The notes beneath the pieces are model-generated. The model did not search any database, was not told where the DNA came from, and saw only the letters and a program-made list of their open reading frames with translations. A program made the translations under genes and the position numbers. Shown piece after piece: positions 1-8,272 of a DNA stretch of 64,000 nucleotides. Source of the stretch: Psychromicrobium silvestre (lineage in GTDB: Bacteria > Actinomycetota > Actinomycetes > Actinomycetales > Micrococcaceae). The stretch covers positions 682,001 to 746,000 of the forward strand of contig NZ_JACBYQ010000002.1 of NCBI RefSeq assembly GCF_013408295.1. The letters are read 5' to 3'. The number at the start of each line of letters is the position of its first letter. The first letter of the stretch is position 1.

Positions 1-183
1 CCCGGCTATGTGGGGGCGGCACCTCCCGCGGGCCACGGTCCGCACCGCTACATGGTTGTGGTGCACGCACTCAACGTGGCGGAGCTGGAAATCGACGCTG
101 AAGCTTCCCCCGCCTACCTGGGCTTCAACATCTTTAGTCACGCCATTGCACGAGCCCGGGTCACCGGCACCTTCAGCCAGTAA
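1..183 (+). CDS. YbhB/YbcL family Raf kinase inhibitor-like protein, C-terminal part
   Basis: Frame 1 is open from the window edge to a TAA at 181-183 and gives 60 residues. It contains the segment [17 protein letters not shown] and ends [18 protein letters not shown]. The G-x-H-R-Y core followed by a small hydrophobic strand and a closing 'ARVTGTF' is typical of the PEBP-fold YbhB/YbcL family, whose cellular role in bacteria is poorly defined. The N-terminal two thirds lie outside the window. The next gene starts 13 bases downstream on the same strand. This frame differs from the longer open frame that begins at base 8, which is only an upstream extension of the MFS gene. Confidence 0.8.
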   Translation, partial: PGYVGAAPPAGHGPHRYMVVVHALNVAELEIDAEASPAYLGFNIFSHAIARARVTGTFSQ

Positions 184-196
184 CCGGGATAGCAGC

Positions 197-1531
197 ATGA
201 AGTTGCGCCAGTATCCGGCCTTCACGCTGTTATGGACCGCTTCAACGGTTTCCAGTTTCGGTAGCTACATCACCAGTCTGGCCCTGCAACTGATCATCGT
301 GGTCAACCTGCAGGGCAGCTCGGGCGATGTTGCTTGGGTTAATTCGGCGCGCTGGTTGCCCTATGCCTTGTTTGGCCTCATCGTCGGGGTGATGGTGGAT
401 CGGCTCTCTAAGCCAAGATTGCTGATTCTGTCCGATTTTCTGCGCGGTGTGGTGCTCACAGCGATCAGTGTCCTTGGGATGATGGGCCTGCTGACCGTAC
501 CGATGATTATGGTGGCGATGCTGATTTTTGGCTCTCTCTCCCTGCTCGGTGATGCGGCTCATCAGTCGTATCTCCCGCAATTGGTGCCCCGTGGGTTGCT
601 TGCCAAGGCAAACGCTCGAATTGAGCAGAGCGATGCGATTGCGCAAACCACGGGGCAGCTGGTGGCTGGTGCGCTGATTGCCTTGATCAGAGCACCGCTC
701 GCCTTTCTGGTTGACGCGGCATCTTACTTTTTCTCCGCCTTGAGTATTTGGCGGATCAAAACCCCCGAGCTGTCGGAGACTCGTACCGAGCTTCCGCCCA
801 GCGAGTCACAGGCCGGTGGCTCACCGGCCGATCAAGCACTGGCCGGTGAGCCACCGGGGCTGGGACAGCAAATTCTGGAGGGATTACGCTCCGTCTATGC
901 GGAGCCGCGGCTCCGCGCCTTCGCTATGAGCACTCATCTGTGGTTTATTTTCAACGCCATGGTCGGGGTGAGCTTTACCGTCTATCTGGTGGATTCCCTC
1001 AAGCTGGGGGCTTTGGGAATTGGGGTGATCCTCACCGGTGCCGGGGTTGGCGCGGTGCTCGGCACCTCGGTGACCACTCGGGTGGGGGCGCGGATAGGGC
1101 CGGGTAAAACTATTCTGCTCTCCGGAGCCTTCGATGTGCTCGCCTTCATCTTGATCGCCGCTCAATCGATGCTTGGGCTAAGCGGCGCGCAGGGCGCCGA
1201 TGCCTGGTGGCAACTTTGGCTGCCACTGATCGTCGGTCAGCTCTGCTTTGGTTTTAGCCTGGGATTGGGAGGAGCACATGAACTGGCTTATCGAGTCGGG
1301 GTGACACCGCCTCGACTGATCGGCAGAATGAGTGCAACGATGCGTTCGATCAATCGAGCGATGATCGTGCTGGGTGCACCGCTTGGCGGATTGCTGGTGG
1401 CCTGGCTTGGCTTCAGCTGGGTTTTCTGGATTATCGCTGCGGGATTCGCGGTCTGCAGGCTGTGGCTCTGGGCCAGCGGCTTCGGCTCGGCGAGCTATCA
1501 GGACCAGCCGTCGGATAGCCTGAAGATATGA
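197..1531 (+). CDS. MFS transporter (EntS/MFS_3-like exporter)
   Basis: The 444-residue protein is largely hydrophobic, with about 12 predicted membrane segments and a central hydrophilic loop near residues 195-225. That loop is rich in Ser, Gly, Pro and Glu and separates the two six-helix halves. The motif between helices 2 and 3 reads GVMVDRLSKPRLLILSD, a normal MFS loop. The short first helix (YPAFTLLWTASTVSSFGSYI) resembles the MFS_3 group that includes EntS and macrolide exporters; the substrate cannot be told from sequence. The ATG at 197 was chosen because everything upstream is the tail of the preceding gene in another frame. The stop overlaps the start of the HAD gene (ATGA at 1528-1531), so the two are translationally coupled. 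Confidence 0.85.
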   Translation: MKLRQYPAFTLLWTASTVSSFGSYITSLALQLIIVVNLQGSSGDVAWVNSARWLPYALFGLIVGVMVDRLSKPRLLILSDFLRGVVLTAISVLGMMGLLTVPMIMVAMLIFGSLSLLGDAAHQSYLPQLVPRGLLAKANARIEQSDAIAQTTGQLVAGALIALIRAPLAFLVDAASYFFSALSIWRIKTPELSETRTELPPSESQAGGSPADQALAGEPPGLGQQILEGLRSVYAEPRLRAFAMSTHLWFIFNAMVGVSFTVYLVDSLKLGALGIGVILTGAGVGAVLGTSVTTRVGARIGPGKTILLSGAFDVLAFILIAAQSMLGLSGAQGADAWWQLWLPLIVGQLCFGFSLGLGGAHELAYRVGVTPPRLIGRMSATMRSINRAMIVLGAPLGGLLVAWLGFSWVFWIIAAGFAVCRLWLWASGFGSASYQDQPSDSLKI

Positions 1532-2337
1532 AGATGGTGGCCAGCGATATCGACGGGACGATCCTCGGCCACGACGGCGCGATCAGCCCCCGAACCGTTG
1601 AAGCCTTCCGAGCCTGCGCGGCCGCCGGTATCGAGGTGGTTTTCGTGACCGGACGGCCTCCGCGTTGGCTCGATCCGCTGCGCGAACAGCTTGGCCATCT
1701 CGGCACGGTGATCTGTTCAAATGGAGCCTTGGTCTACGATCTGGGCGAGGAGAAGATTCTCTCCACCAAGTGCATTCCGATTCCCGATCTTTTGGCTGCG
1801 CGGGAAGCGATCAAGGTGGCGGTACCCTCCGCGAGCTTTGCTGCGGAGACCGTGGAAGGGCTGTACCTGGAACCTGGCTTCCTCAGTGCTGGGGATCCGG
1901 AACCGCTCCGCCAGCTTCCTACCCGGCCGCTGGCCGAATCGCTCAAAGAAGAATGCGGTGTGATCAAGTTCCTGGCTAAAACGGAACACAGCACAGCCGA
2001 TGAATTCCTGGCCAAGGTGCGTCCCGTCGTCGCCCCTTGGTTGGACGCAACCCATTCCGCACCGAAGACCGCGCTGCTGGAACTCTCACTGCGTGGGGTG
2101 AATAAAGCCGCCACCTTGAGCGAGTTTGCTGCCTCCCGGGGGGTGCAAGCCGCGGAAGTGGTGGCTTTCGGCGATATGCCCAATGACGTGCAGATGCTCA
2201 GCTGGTCGGGACGGGGTTATGCGATGGCAAGTGGCCATCCGGCGGCTAAGGATGCTGCAAATATGCTCGCCCCAGGAATTGAGGACGACGGCGTAGCCCA
2301 AGTTCTGGAGCGATTGCTCGCCGTCAGGGGTGTCTGA
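1528..2337 (+). CDS. HAD-superfamily (Cof-like, IIB) hydrolase
   Basis: A 269-residue haloacid-dehalogenase-fold phosphatase. Motif I is near the N terminus (ASDIDGTILGHDG, with the nucleophile and acid Asp residues), motif II is the Thr in VVFVTGRPP, and motif IV is FGDMPNDVQML. The large cap between motifs II and III is of the Cof/IIB type, which usually acts on small sugar phosphates or cofactor phosphates; the substrate is unknown. A second, related HAD gene lies at 21867. Both share the N-terminal pattern 'D-x-DGT-x-x-x-HDGA' and end in 'DDG-x-AQVL', so they are probably paralogues. An alternative start is the ATG two codons in, at 1534. Confidence 0.9.
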   Translation: MKMVASDIDGTILGHDGAISPRTVEAFRACAAAGIEVVFVTGRPPRWLDPLREQLGHLGTVICSNGALVYDLGEEKILSTKCIPIPDLLAAREAIKVAVPSASFAAETVEGLYLEPGFLSAGDPEPLRQLPTRPLAESLKEECGVIKFLAKTEHSTADEFLAKVRPVVAPWLDATHSAPKTALLELSLRGVNKAATLSEFAASRGVQAAEVVAFGDMPNDVQMLSWSGRGYAMASGHPAAKDAANMLAPGIEDDGVAQVLERLLAVRGV

Positions 2338-2366
2338 GGGTGGCTGCGGCTTGGTACGCTAGCCGC

Positions 2367-3149
2367 GTGAGCACCCAGTCGACCACACCGTATTTGGATT
2401 CGGCTGTCCCTTTAGCATTCGCCCATCGCGGGTACTCTCCGGACGGCATCGCGGTGGAAAATTCATTGCTGGCCTTCGGATCTGCCCTTGAGCAGGGCTT
2501 TGACTATTTGGAAACCGACCTGCGCACCTCCTCCGATGGCGTGCTCATGGCGTTTCACGATGAGAGCCTGGACCGGGCGACGGACGGCACCGGGAAATTC
2601 TCCGAGAAGAGTGCCGTCGAGTTGGCTAGCTTGAGGATTGGCGGCCTCGAACCCATTCCGAGCTTCGAGGAGATGGTGACCGCCTTTCCTAGCGCTCGGA
2701 TTAACTTTGATATTAAGGATCGAGCTTCGGTACGGCCGCTCATTGAGGTGATTGAGAAGTACTCCCTGCACGAGCGGATCTGCGTGGCATCTTTTTCTGA
2801 TCGGCGGCGGCGGGCGGTGCTCTCCAAGCTGTCCAAGGCGACCACCAGCTCGGGTGGAATGGCTTCTATCGCCGCTTTCGTCTTGCTCTCCGGCTGGCTG
2901 CCGCGCCGCTGGCTACGCCACATCCTGCATGACGTGAATTGCCTGCAACTGCCGGTTACCTGGGGGCCTTTCCGCTTGGTGACCGAGGGGTCGGTGCGTC
3001 GGGCACATTTGCTGGGCATGAAACTGCATGTCTGGACCATTAACGATAGGGCGAAGATGCATGCTCTCTTCGATCTTGGAGTGGACGGCGTGATGACCGA
3101 TCGGGCGGACCTACTGGCCGAGGTAATGCGGGAGCGAGGCTACTGGTGA
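2367..3149 (+). CDS. Glycerophosphodiester phosphodiesterase family protein
   Basis: The protein (260 aa from the GTG at 2367) has the GDPD TIM-barrel signature: AHRGY, then ENSLLAF, then ETDLRTSSDGVLMAFHDESL, giving the catalytic His pair and the metal-binding Glu/Asp. The family hydrolyses glycerophosphodiesters to glycerol-3-phosphate and an alcohol. No signal peptide is visible, so it is probably cytoplasmic. An in-frame GTG at 2340 would add nine residues. The 2367 start is preferred because a TACGCT box at 2355-2360 lies exactly six bases before it, the arrangement of a leaderless promoter. The stop overlaps the GTG of the next gene. Confidence 0.88.
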   Translation: MSTQSTTPYLDSAVPLAFAHRGYSPDGIAVENSLLAFGSALEQGFDYLETDLRTSSDGVLMAFHDESLDRATDGTGKFSEKSAVELASLRIGGLEPIPSFEEMVTAFPSARINFDIKDRASVRPLIEVIEKYSLHERICVASFSDRRRRAVLSKLSKATTSSGGMASIAAFVLLSGWLPRRWLRHILHDVNCLQLPVTWGPFRLVTEGSVRRAHLLGMKLHVWTINDRAKMHALFDLGVDGVMTDRADLLAEVMRERGYW

Positions 3150-3817
3150 ACACCATCGCAGCACCCCGAACGGGGTCGCTGAGCTTTTTCACCTTCGCCC
3201 GTGCAGCGCTGGCCCTGGCCATCCTGGCTGCGGTAGTAGCCACCTTCTTCGATACCGCTGGCCGCGCCGCGATTAACCCTTTTAATTTCTTCGGCTACTT
3301 CACCATGCAGAGCAATATCATCATGATGCTCGTATTAACCGGCACCGTAGTAATGACGCTCCGGGGGAGTGAGCCTAGCTGGTGGATGGTGGTCCGAGCC
3401 TGCGCCACCACCTATATGGTGATCGTCGGTCTGGTCTACAACACCCTGCTGCTTGGATTGCCCGGAGGCGTCGAGCTAGCCTGGGCGAACGCCGTCCTAC
3501 ATATTTTGGTGCCGCTTTATGTCCTGGTGGACTGGCTATTTTGCCCGGACCGGCAGCGTTTAGCGTGGAAGACTCTTTGGCTAGTGCTGCTCTACCCCGT
3601 GTTGTGGTGTGCGGTGGTGCTGATCCGCGGGGCAAGCGATGGCTGGGTGCCGTATCCCTTCCTCAGCCCCTCGACGGGTTATGGTTCGGTGTTCTTTTTC
3701 GTGGCCTTGATCGGCTTAGGCACCCTGGCGATGGGCGCCTTGGTCTGGTGGCGCAGCAGGCTCGGGGCGGCGGAAACAAATGTCACTGGGACGGGGAACG
3801 CCAATGGCCAATCGTAA
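3146..3817 (+). CDS. Pr6Pr family membrane protein
   Basis: A 223-residue integral membrane protein with about six hydrophobic segments, beginning with a GTG that overlaps the previous stop. Recognisable features of the Pr6Pr (FAR-17a/AIG1-like) family are the FFGYFTMQSNIIM segment after helix 1, the helix ending YNTLLLGL, the 'LHILVPLYVLVDWLF' helix, and the late 'WVPYPFL-P-GYGSV' segment. The biochemical function in bacteria is unknown, although the fold is related to androgen-induced fatty-acid-ester hydrolases. It may be co-transcribed with the GDPD gene. The C-terminal end overlaps the start of the pentapeptide-repeat gene. Confidence 0.8.
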   Translation: MNTIAAPRTGSLSFFTFARAALALAILAAVVATFFDTAGRAAINPFNFFGYFTMQSNIIMMLVLTGTVVMTLRGSEPSWWMVVRACATTYMVIVGLVYNTLLLGLPGGVELAWANAVLHILVPLYVLVDWLFCPDRQRLAWKTLWLVLLYPVLWCAVVLIRGASDGWVPYPFLSPSTGYGSVFFFVALIGLGTLAMGALVWWRSRLGAAETNVTGTGNANGQS

Positions 3818-4421
3818 ATTCGGTGCCGAGGCACCGCCCACCACCTCACGCCGTTATTCCGAGGACTGGTATGGCCAGGATCTGGCCGAGCAGCTCTTCT
3901 CCGCGGTGGAATTCATTGACCTGGACCTTACCGAGGTGACCGGAACCGGGGTGGTCTTTGAGGATTGCACCTTCCGCCGAGCCAAATTCAACGCCGCTAC
4001 CTTCAAGGACTGCGCCTTCACGAATTGCACCTTCGTGGGCTGCAATTTCTTCGATGCCAGCTTGGAACGCTGCAAACTGGTGGGCAGCATGTTCGATTCG
4101 TGCAGTTTCGACATTATGAAGGTCAAGGGCGGAAACTGGTCTTTCGTGGGCCTCCCCGGCGCCAAACTAAGTTCCGCTTCCTTTGAGAACGTCCGGCTGA
4201 GCGAGGCAGATCTGACGGGCGCCGACTGCTCCGGAGCCACCTTCCGGGAGGTGGATTTCAGCTCGGCCTGGCTGAGTCGAGTGGACTTTTCCCGAGCCGA
4301 TTTGCGTGGCTCGATCGTCACCTCACTGGACCCTGCCGAAGCGGAAATTCACGGGGCGATTGTTGACCTGCAACAGGCCGTGGTGCTGGCCGGGAATCTG
4401 GGCCTGGACATCAGGGCTTAG
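3804..4421 (+). CDS. Pentapeptide-repeat protein
   Basis: A 205-residue protein made largely of tandem pentapeptides of the A(D/N)LXX type with Phe or Leu at the centre: FEDCTF, AKFNAATFKDCAF, ANF-like 'GCNFFDASLERCKL', then LSEADLTGADCSGATF and DFSRADLRGS. Such repeats form a right-handed square beta-helix. Some family members (Qnr, MfpA) mimic DNA and protect gyrase; others have no known role. The first third is Cys- and Phe-rich, as in Qnr-like proteins, but no direct assignment is possible. The ATG at 3804 is preferred over the one at 3780 because GACGGGGA lies just upstream. The gene ends convergently with, and overlaps, the phosphotransferase gene. Confidence 0.82.
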   Translation: MANRKFGAEAPPTTSRRYSEDWYGQDLAEQLFSAVEFIDLDLTEVTGTGVVFEDCTFRRAKFNAATFKDCAFTNCTFVGCNFFDASLERCKLVGSMFDSCSFDIMKVKGGNWSFVGLPGAKLSSASFENVRLSEADLTGADCSGATFREVDFSSAWLSRVDFSRADLRGSIVTSLDPAEAEIHGAIVDLQQAVVLAGNLGLDIRA

Positions 4422-5353
4422 GGTTCTAGTAACAAACTCTTGATGGAATCGGCGAATCGCCCCATCTCTTCGGCCGCAACCTGATCGAGCATCCGCTGCC
4501 AGGTATCGAATTGGTTCAGCCTTGATAAAACGAGCGCGGCATCGAGGTCTTGGCGTAACTCCGGGAGCGGCGCGTAGCTCAGCCAACATTCGAGATAGGG
4601 CGTGATGTTTAGAGACTCGCCGTATTCTCGGATCGGCCTGCCGAGCGAGCAGAAGGGATGAGCGACGACGGCGTCCCCGAAGTCCAGCAATCGGCCCACC
4701 TTTTCGCCGGGTCGGGGCAGGAAAATGTTGTTCGGATGGAAATCATTATGGTCCAGGCTGAGCGGGATGTCGGAGGCGTTCAGCCGATCTGCTGCCCGCT
4801 CCACAGTGGGAAGGTTCCCTTGGGCAGCTTCGGCTTCCGGAGTGGTGAATCTCAAGGGATGTTCCGCAGGCAGCTCTTGAAGGCTCCGCACGGCCGCGGA
4901 AAAGTATTCCACCGCTTGCGCTGGCGCTCGTTTCGGGGCGGGCAACTCCTGTCCGAGGAGTTTTTGCTGCAATAACGCATAGTCACGCAGCGCCTCGGGC
5001 AGCCGAGCCAGACTTTTTTGCTCGCCGAGACTGATCAAGGTTTGACCGTAATCCGGACTGAGCAGCCAACCGTGGGATTCCTCTATTGCGATTGGCTGCA
5101 CCACCGACTCGGGGGCGAGCTCGGCTATTCGAAGGAGCAGCCGAGCCTCGTTGCGGGCACCGGGGTAGTTCTCTTTGAACCAGAACCGACCACGATCGGT
5201 GGCCACGTAGCGAACCGTTGCCCAGAACCGGGTTTTGTGCTCGGCCAGTGGCCCTCGAACCGCGATGCCTAGTGCCGCTAAGCTATCGACGACCCAGGCT
5301 TCGGCTTCAGCGAGCCATTCGGCCGTAGCCCAAGTTTCAAGCGGTGAGCTCAT
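4418..5353 (-). CDS. Phosphotransferase / aminoglycoside phosphotransferase-like kinase
   Basis: The 311-residue protein has the late kinase motifs of the APH/choline-kinase fold: LDHNDFHPNNIF (catalytic Asp loop) and LLDFGDAVVAHP (metal-binding DFG-like segment). The N-terminal Lys region is WFKENYPGARNEARLLLRI. The substrate is unknown; members of this group phosphorylate small molecules such as sugars, amino alcohols or antibiotics, and similarity to APH alone does not imply resistance. A TAGGCT box at 5365-5360 sits exactly six bases before the ATG, suggesting a leaderless transcript. It is convergent with the pentapeptide gene (4-bp overlap) and divergent from glycerate kinase. Confidence 0.82.
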   Translation of the reverse strand: MSSPLETWATAEWLAEAEAWVVDSLAALGIAVRGPLAEHKTRFWATVRYVATDRGRFWFKENYPGARNEARLLLRIAELAPESVVQPIAIEESHGWLLSPDYGQTLISLGEQKSLARLPEALRDYALLQQKLLGQELPAPKRAPAQAVEYFSAAVRSLQELPAEHPLRFTTPEAEAAQGNLPTVERAADRLNASDIPLSLDHNDFHPNNIFLPRPGEKVGRLLDFGDAVVAHPFCSLGRPIREYGESLNITPYLECWLSYAPLPELRQDLDAALVLSRLNQFDTWQRMLDQVAAEEMGRFADSIKSLLLEP

Positions 5354-5424
5354 GATCCAAGCCTAGGCGTTCGAATCTGTGGCTTGAGGATCCGACTGTG
5401 GGTGCGGGATGGCAGGATGGATGA

Positions 5425-6549
5425 ATGCGCGTTTTGATTGCTCCGGACAAGTTCAAAGGAACCCTGACTGCCCTTGAGGCTGCGGCGGCGATGGCGGAGG
5501 GAGTCTTGCGGATTTACCCGGAGGCCGAGGTGATTCAGTTGCCAATGGCCGACGGCGGTGAGGGCACCGTAGCGGCGGCGGTCGCGGTTGGTTTTGAGGA
5601 GCGATTGAACGCCGTGGTGGGGCCGATCCTCAAACCCACCGGGGCTGCCTGGGCCATTCGCGGTGAAGCCGGGAAGCCCACCATCGCGGTGATTGAGACC
5701 GCACAAGCCAGCGGGTTTCTGCTGGCCGAATCTACTCCCGAAAATGCGTTGCGCGCGCATAGCTACGGTTGTGGCCAGCTCATTGCCGCCGCGCTTGATG
5801 CGGGTGCCACCGAGATTGTGCTGGGACTTGGTGGCTCGGCGATGACCGATGGCGGTACCGGCGCGCTGCGGGCGCTCGGACTGAAACTGTTCGATGCCCA
5901 GGGTGGGCTGCTGCCGCTGGGCGGTGGCCAACTTGCCGAGGCGGTGGCTCTTGATGTTTCTGGGCTGGACCCACGGCTGGCGCAGACCAGGATCCGGCTC
6001 GCCGTTGATGTGGATAATCCCTTATACGGCCCGGTCGGCGCGGCTCATGTCTTTGCTGCGCAGAAAGGTGCCGATCCGGAGGGGGTCGAATTACTTGATG
6101 CCGGGCTGCGGAATCTGGCCTCGCTGCTCCGGGAGGTTAGCGACCGGGACCCGAATGTTCCTGGTGCCGGGGCGGCGGGTGGGTTCCCGGCGTCGTTCCT
6201 GGCTTTGACCGAAGCGACCGTCGAATCCGGGGTGGAGTTGGTGGCGGAACTAACCGGCCTCATCGAAAAGCTTGCGGCGTCGGACCTGGTGGTTACGGGC
6301 GAGGGCAGCGTGGATGCGCAGTCTCTGGCTGGGAAAACTCCGATCGGGGTGGCTCGCGCCGCTCAGGCTCTGGGTGTTCCGGTGGTGCTGGTGGCGGGTC
6401 AGCTCAGCGTTGGGTTCGAGGAGCTAGCGGCGTTCGGTGTGGTGGCGGCGGCCTCCGCGGCCGAGGCGGCGCGCAGCCCGGAGGAGGCGATGGCGCATCC
6501 CGCTCGTTATCTCCGCCAAGCCACCGAAAACGCCCTCAACGGCAGCTGA
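5425..6549 (+). CDS. Glycerate kinase (GlxK/GarK family, glycerate kinase type 2)
   Basis: A 374-residue protein beginning MRVLIAPDKFKGTLTA, the standard N terminus of the family. It continues with MADGGEGTVAAAV and GLGGSAMTDGGTGALRALG, both diagnostic, and the later VTGEGSVDAQSLAGKTPIGV. The enzyme phosphorylates D-glycerate using ATP and links glyoxylate or serine degradation to glycolysis. Length is normal for the family (about 375-385 aa). It stands alone, divergent from the phosphotransferase, and its 3' side runs into a repeat-rich intergenic region. Confidence 0.92.
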   Translation: MRVLIAPDKFKGTLTALEAAAAMAEGVLRIYPEAEVIQLPMADGGEGTVAAAVAVGFEERLNAVVGPILKPTGAAWAIRGEAGKPTIAVIETAQASGFLLAESTPENALRAHSYGCGQLIAAALDAGATEIVLGLGGSAMTDGGTGALRALGLKLFDAQGGLLPLGGGQLAEAVALDVSGLDPRLAQTRIRLAVDVDNPLYGPVGAAHVFAAQKGADPEGVELLDAGLRNLASLLREVSDRDPNVPGAGAAGGFPASFLALTEATVESGVELVAELTGLIEKLAASDLVVTGEGSVDAQSLAGKTPIGVARAAQALGVPVVLVAGQLSVGFEELAAFGVVAAASAAEAARSPEEAMAHPARYLRQATENALNGS

Positions 6550-6633
6550 GCCGTCGATACCCCTTGCAGTCGCTCTCCCAAAAAACGCCCACGGCCGCCC
6601 AGCCAGCCGCCCGTGCAGACCGCTTCAGGCCGC

Positions 6634-6690
6634 CGAGTGTGGAGATCTGCATCTTAAAACCGCCTCAAAACGTGCAGATCTCCACACTCG
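6634..6690. repeat. 57-bp palindromic repeat, family 1, copy 1
   Basis: The left arm CGAGTGTGGAGATCTGCA and the right arm TGCAGATCTCCACACTCG are exact reverse complements (18 bp each) around a 21-base loop. A second copy of the same total length lies at 8152-8208. Together they bracket the nucleobase permease gene. There is no T-run, so a simple terminator is not the obvious reading, although the element lies between convergent genes. Confidence 0.9.
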
Positions 6691-6713
6691 ATGCGGGGCA
6701 CGGGGGCGCCAAA

Positions 6714-6780
6714 GGGAAACAGGCGCCGCGAAGGGGAACGATGGCGAATGCGGGAAACGGGCGCCGCGAAGGGAAACGAT
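6714..6780. repeat. Two 29-bp direct repeats downstream of the permease gene
   Basis: Bases 6714-6742 and 6752-6780 are the same 29-base unit, 38 bases apart, with two mismatches. Each contains GGGAAAC, then GGCGCCGCGAAGGG, then AACGAT. The GGGAAAC half resembles the right-hand arm of the 62-bp palindromes at 27759 and 28912, so these may be decayed half copies of that second family. The second unit ends two bases before the stop codon of the permease gene. Confidence 0.8.
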
Positions 6781-6782
6781 AC

Positions 6783-8057
6783 TCAGGAGCGGTCGGAGAC
6801 TGCGCGGAGCCTGATCAGGCCACGCATGCCGTGGTAAATCACCAACGCTGCCGCGGTGCCCAGGGCGATGCCGGCGAACTGCAAGTCCCCGATATTCCAG
6901 GTGTAATTGGCAATGCCGATGATCAGGGCCACGGCCGCCGTGGTCAGATTGACCGGATCACCGAAGTCCACCTTGTTCTGCACCCAGATTCGCACCCCCA
7001 GCACACCGATCATGCCGTACAGCATGGTCGCCGCGCCGCCCAGCACTCCCGGCGGCACGGTGGCGATCAGGGCACCGAACTTCGGTGAGAAGCTCAGCAG
7101 AAGCGCAGCCACAGCGGCTACCCAGTAGGCCGCCGTCGAATACACCCGGGTCGCGGCCATCACACCGATATTCTCGGCATAGGTGGTGGTGCCGGAGCCA
7201 CCACCCAGCCCGGCCAAGGTGGTCGCCAGGCCATCGGCCATCAGCGCGCGCCCGGCCAGCGGGTCCAGATTGTCCTTGGTCATCAATGCGACCGACTTCA
7301 GGTGTCCCACATTCTCCGCGATCAGCACCAGTACCACCGGAACGAACAATCCCACTACGGAAAGATTGAAAGTAGGGGGCTGAAAGGTTGGCAGGCCAAT
7401 CCAGGCTTGGGAGTTAATGGCCGAATAGTCCACCTGCCCTTGCAGCATGGCAACCAGATAACCAATCACCACCCCGACCAGAATCGATAAGCGCCCCAGG
7501 ATGCCGCGGAACAGCACCGAAACCAGGATGATCACTAGCAGGGTGATCAGCGCGGTGAGCGGTGCCTTATCGAAATTGGCTTTCGCCGAGGGCGCTAGGT
7601 TGAGGCCGATCAGGGCCACAATGGTGCCGGTGACTGCGGGAGGCATCAAACGGTTGATCCAGCCTGCACCAAAGCGCTGCACTACTAGGCCAACCAAGAA
7701 CAGTGCGACGCCGGCCATCACCACGCCGCCCAAGGCGCCAGCCACGCCGAACTGGGCTTGCGAAGCCATGATCGGGGCGATAAAGGCGAAGCTTGACCCG
7801 AGGTAGGAGGGTACTCGGCCCTTGGTCAGCAGTAGGAAGAGAATCGTGCCGATGCCGGAGAAGAAGAGCGTGGTGGCGGGTGGCATGCCGGTGAGGATTG
7901 GCACTAAGAAGGTGGCGCCGAACATCGCGACCACGTGCTGGAGACCAATGCCAATGGTGCGTGGCCAGCTCAACCGTTCGGCTGGGCCAACAACCTCGCC
8001 CGGGGCAATCGTCTTGCCATCGCCGTGAACCGTCCAGCGGGTGCCGATTTCGCTCAT
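6783..8057 (-). CDS. NCS2 family uracil/xanthine permease
   Basis: The 424-residue membrane protein has about 14 hydrophobic segments and NCS2 signatures: an N-terminal LQHVVAMFGATFLVP, a central IAENVGHLKSVA, and the substrate-site region GLGGGSGTTTYAENIGV. The latter resembles the 'GGPGTTTYGEN' of UraA-type uracil permeases. It probably imports uracil or a related nucleobase with a proton. GAGGAG lies seven bases before the ATG. No pyrR or pyrimidine gene is adjacent, and the gene is bracketed by the 57-bp palindromes at 6634 and 8152. Confidence 0.88.
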   Translation of the reverse strand: MSEIGTRWTVHGDGKTIAPGEVVGPAERLSWPRTIGIGLQHVVAMFGATFLVPILTGMPPATTLFFSGIGTILFLLLTKGRVPSYLGSSFAFIAPIMASQAQFGVAGALGGVVMAGVALFLVGLVVQRFGAGWINRLMPPAVTGTIVALIGLNLAPSAKANFDKAPLTALITLLVIILVSVLFRGILGRLSILVGVVIGYLVAMLQGQVDYSAINSQAWIGLPTFQPPTFNLSVVGLFVPVVLVLIAENVGHLKSVALMTKDNLDPLAGRALMADGLATTLAGLGGGSGTTTYAENIGVMAATRVYSTAAYWVAAVAALLLSFSPKFGALIATVPPGVLGGAATMLYGMIGVLGVRIWVQNKVDFGDPVNLTTAAVALIIGIANYTWNIGDLQFAGIALGTAAALVIYHGMRGLIRLRAVSDRS

Positions 8058-8151
8058 ATTTTCTCCTCAATCATCGCTGCCGCAGATCTGCGCTGCAGCT
8101 CCCGCCCCGGGTCTCAGCTAAGAATAACGGCTACCCGGTGCCAACCACCGT

Positions 8152-8208
8152 CGAGTGTGGAGATAAACATGTTTTGGACCCGGTTTAGCATGCAGATCTC
8201 CACACTCG
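8152..8208. repeat. 57-bp palindromic repeat, family 1, copy 2
   Basis: The element starts CGAGTGTGGAGAT and ends AGATCTCCACACTCG, giving 13-bp perfect outer arms and an imperfect inner stem using CATG on both sides. Outer arms and total length match the copy at 6634-6690 exactly, while the loop sequence differs. This suggests that arms and length are conserved rather than the centre. Confidence 0.88.
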
Positions 8209-8210
8209 GC

Positions 8211-8258
8211 GGAGACGGAGACGGAGACGGAGACGGAGACGGAGGCGGAGACGGAGGC
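8211..8258. repeat. GGAGAC hexanucleotide tandem array (8 units)
   Basis: Eight consecutive six-base units, mostly GGAGAC with two GGAGGC variants (units 6 and 8), run from 8211 to 8258. The array begins right after the second 57-bp palindrome and ends about 15 bases from the stop codon of the GntR gene. A perfect-unit array of this kind is prone to slippage and may vary between strains. Confidence 0.9.
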
Positions 8259-8272
8259 GGGAGGGAAAGGCC

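Noticed and set aside
8-196. A longer start for the MFS gene at base 8
   Set aside because: The upstream part is the tail of a YbhB/YbcL-type gene in another frame, and its residues do not look like an MFS N terminus.
4418-5353. Antibiotic resistance by aminoglycoside phosphorylation
   Set aside because: Only generic APH-fold motifs are visible; the family includes many housekeeping kinases and nothing in the context indicates resistance.
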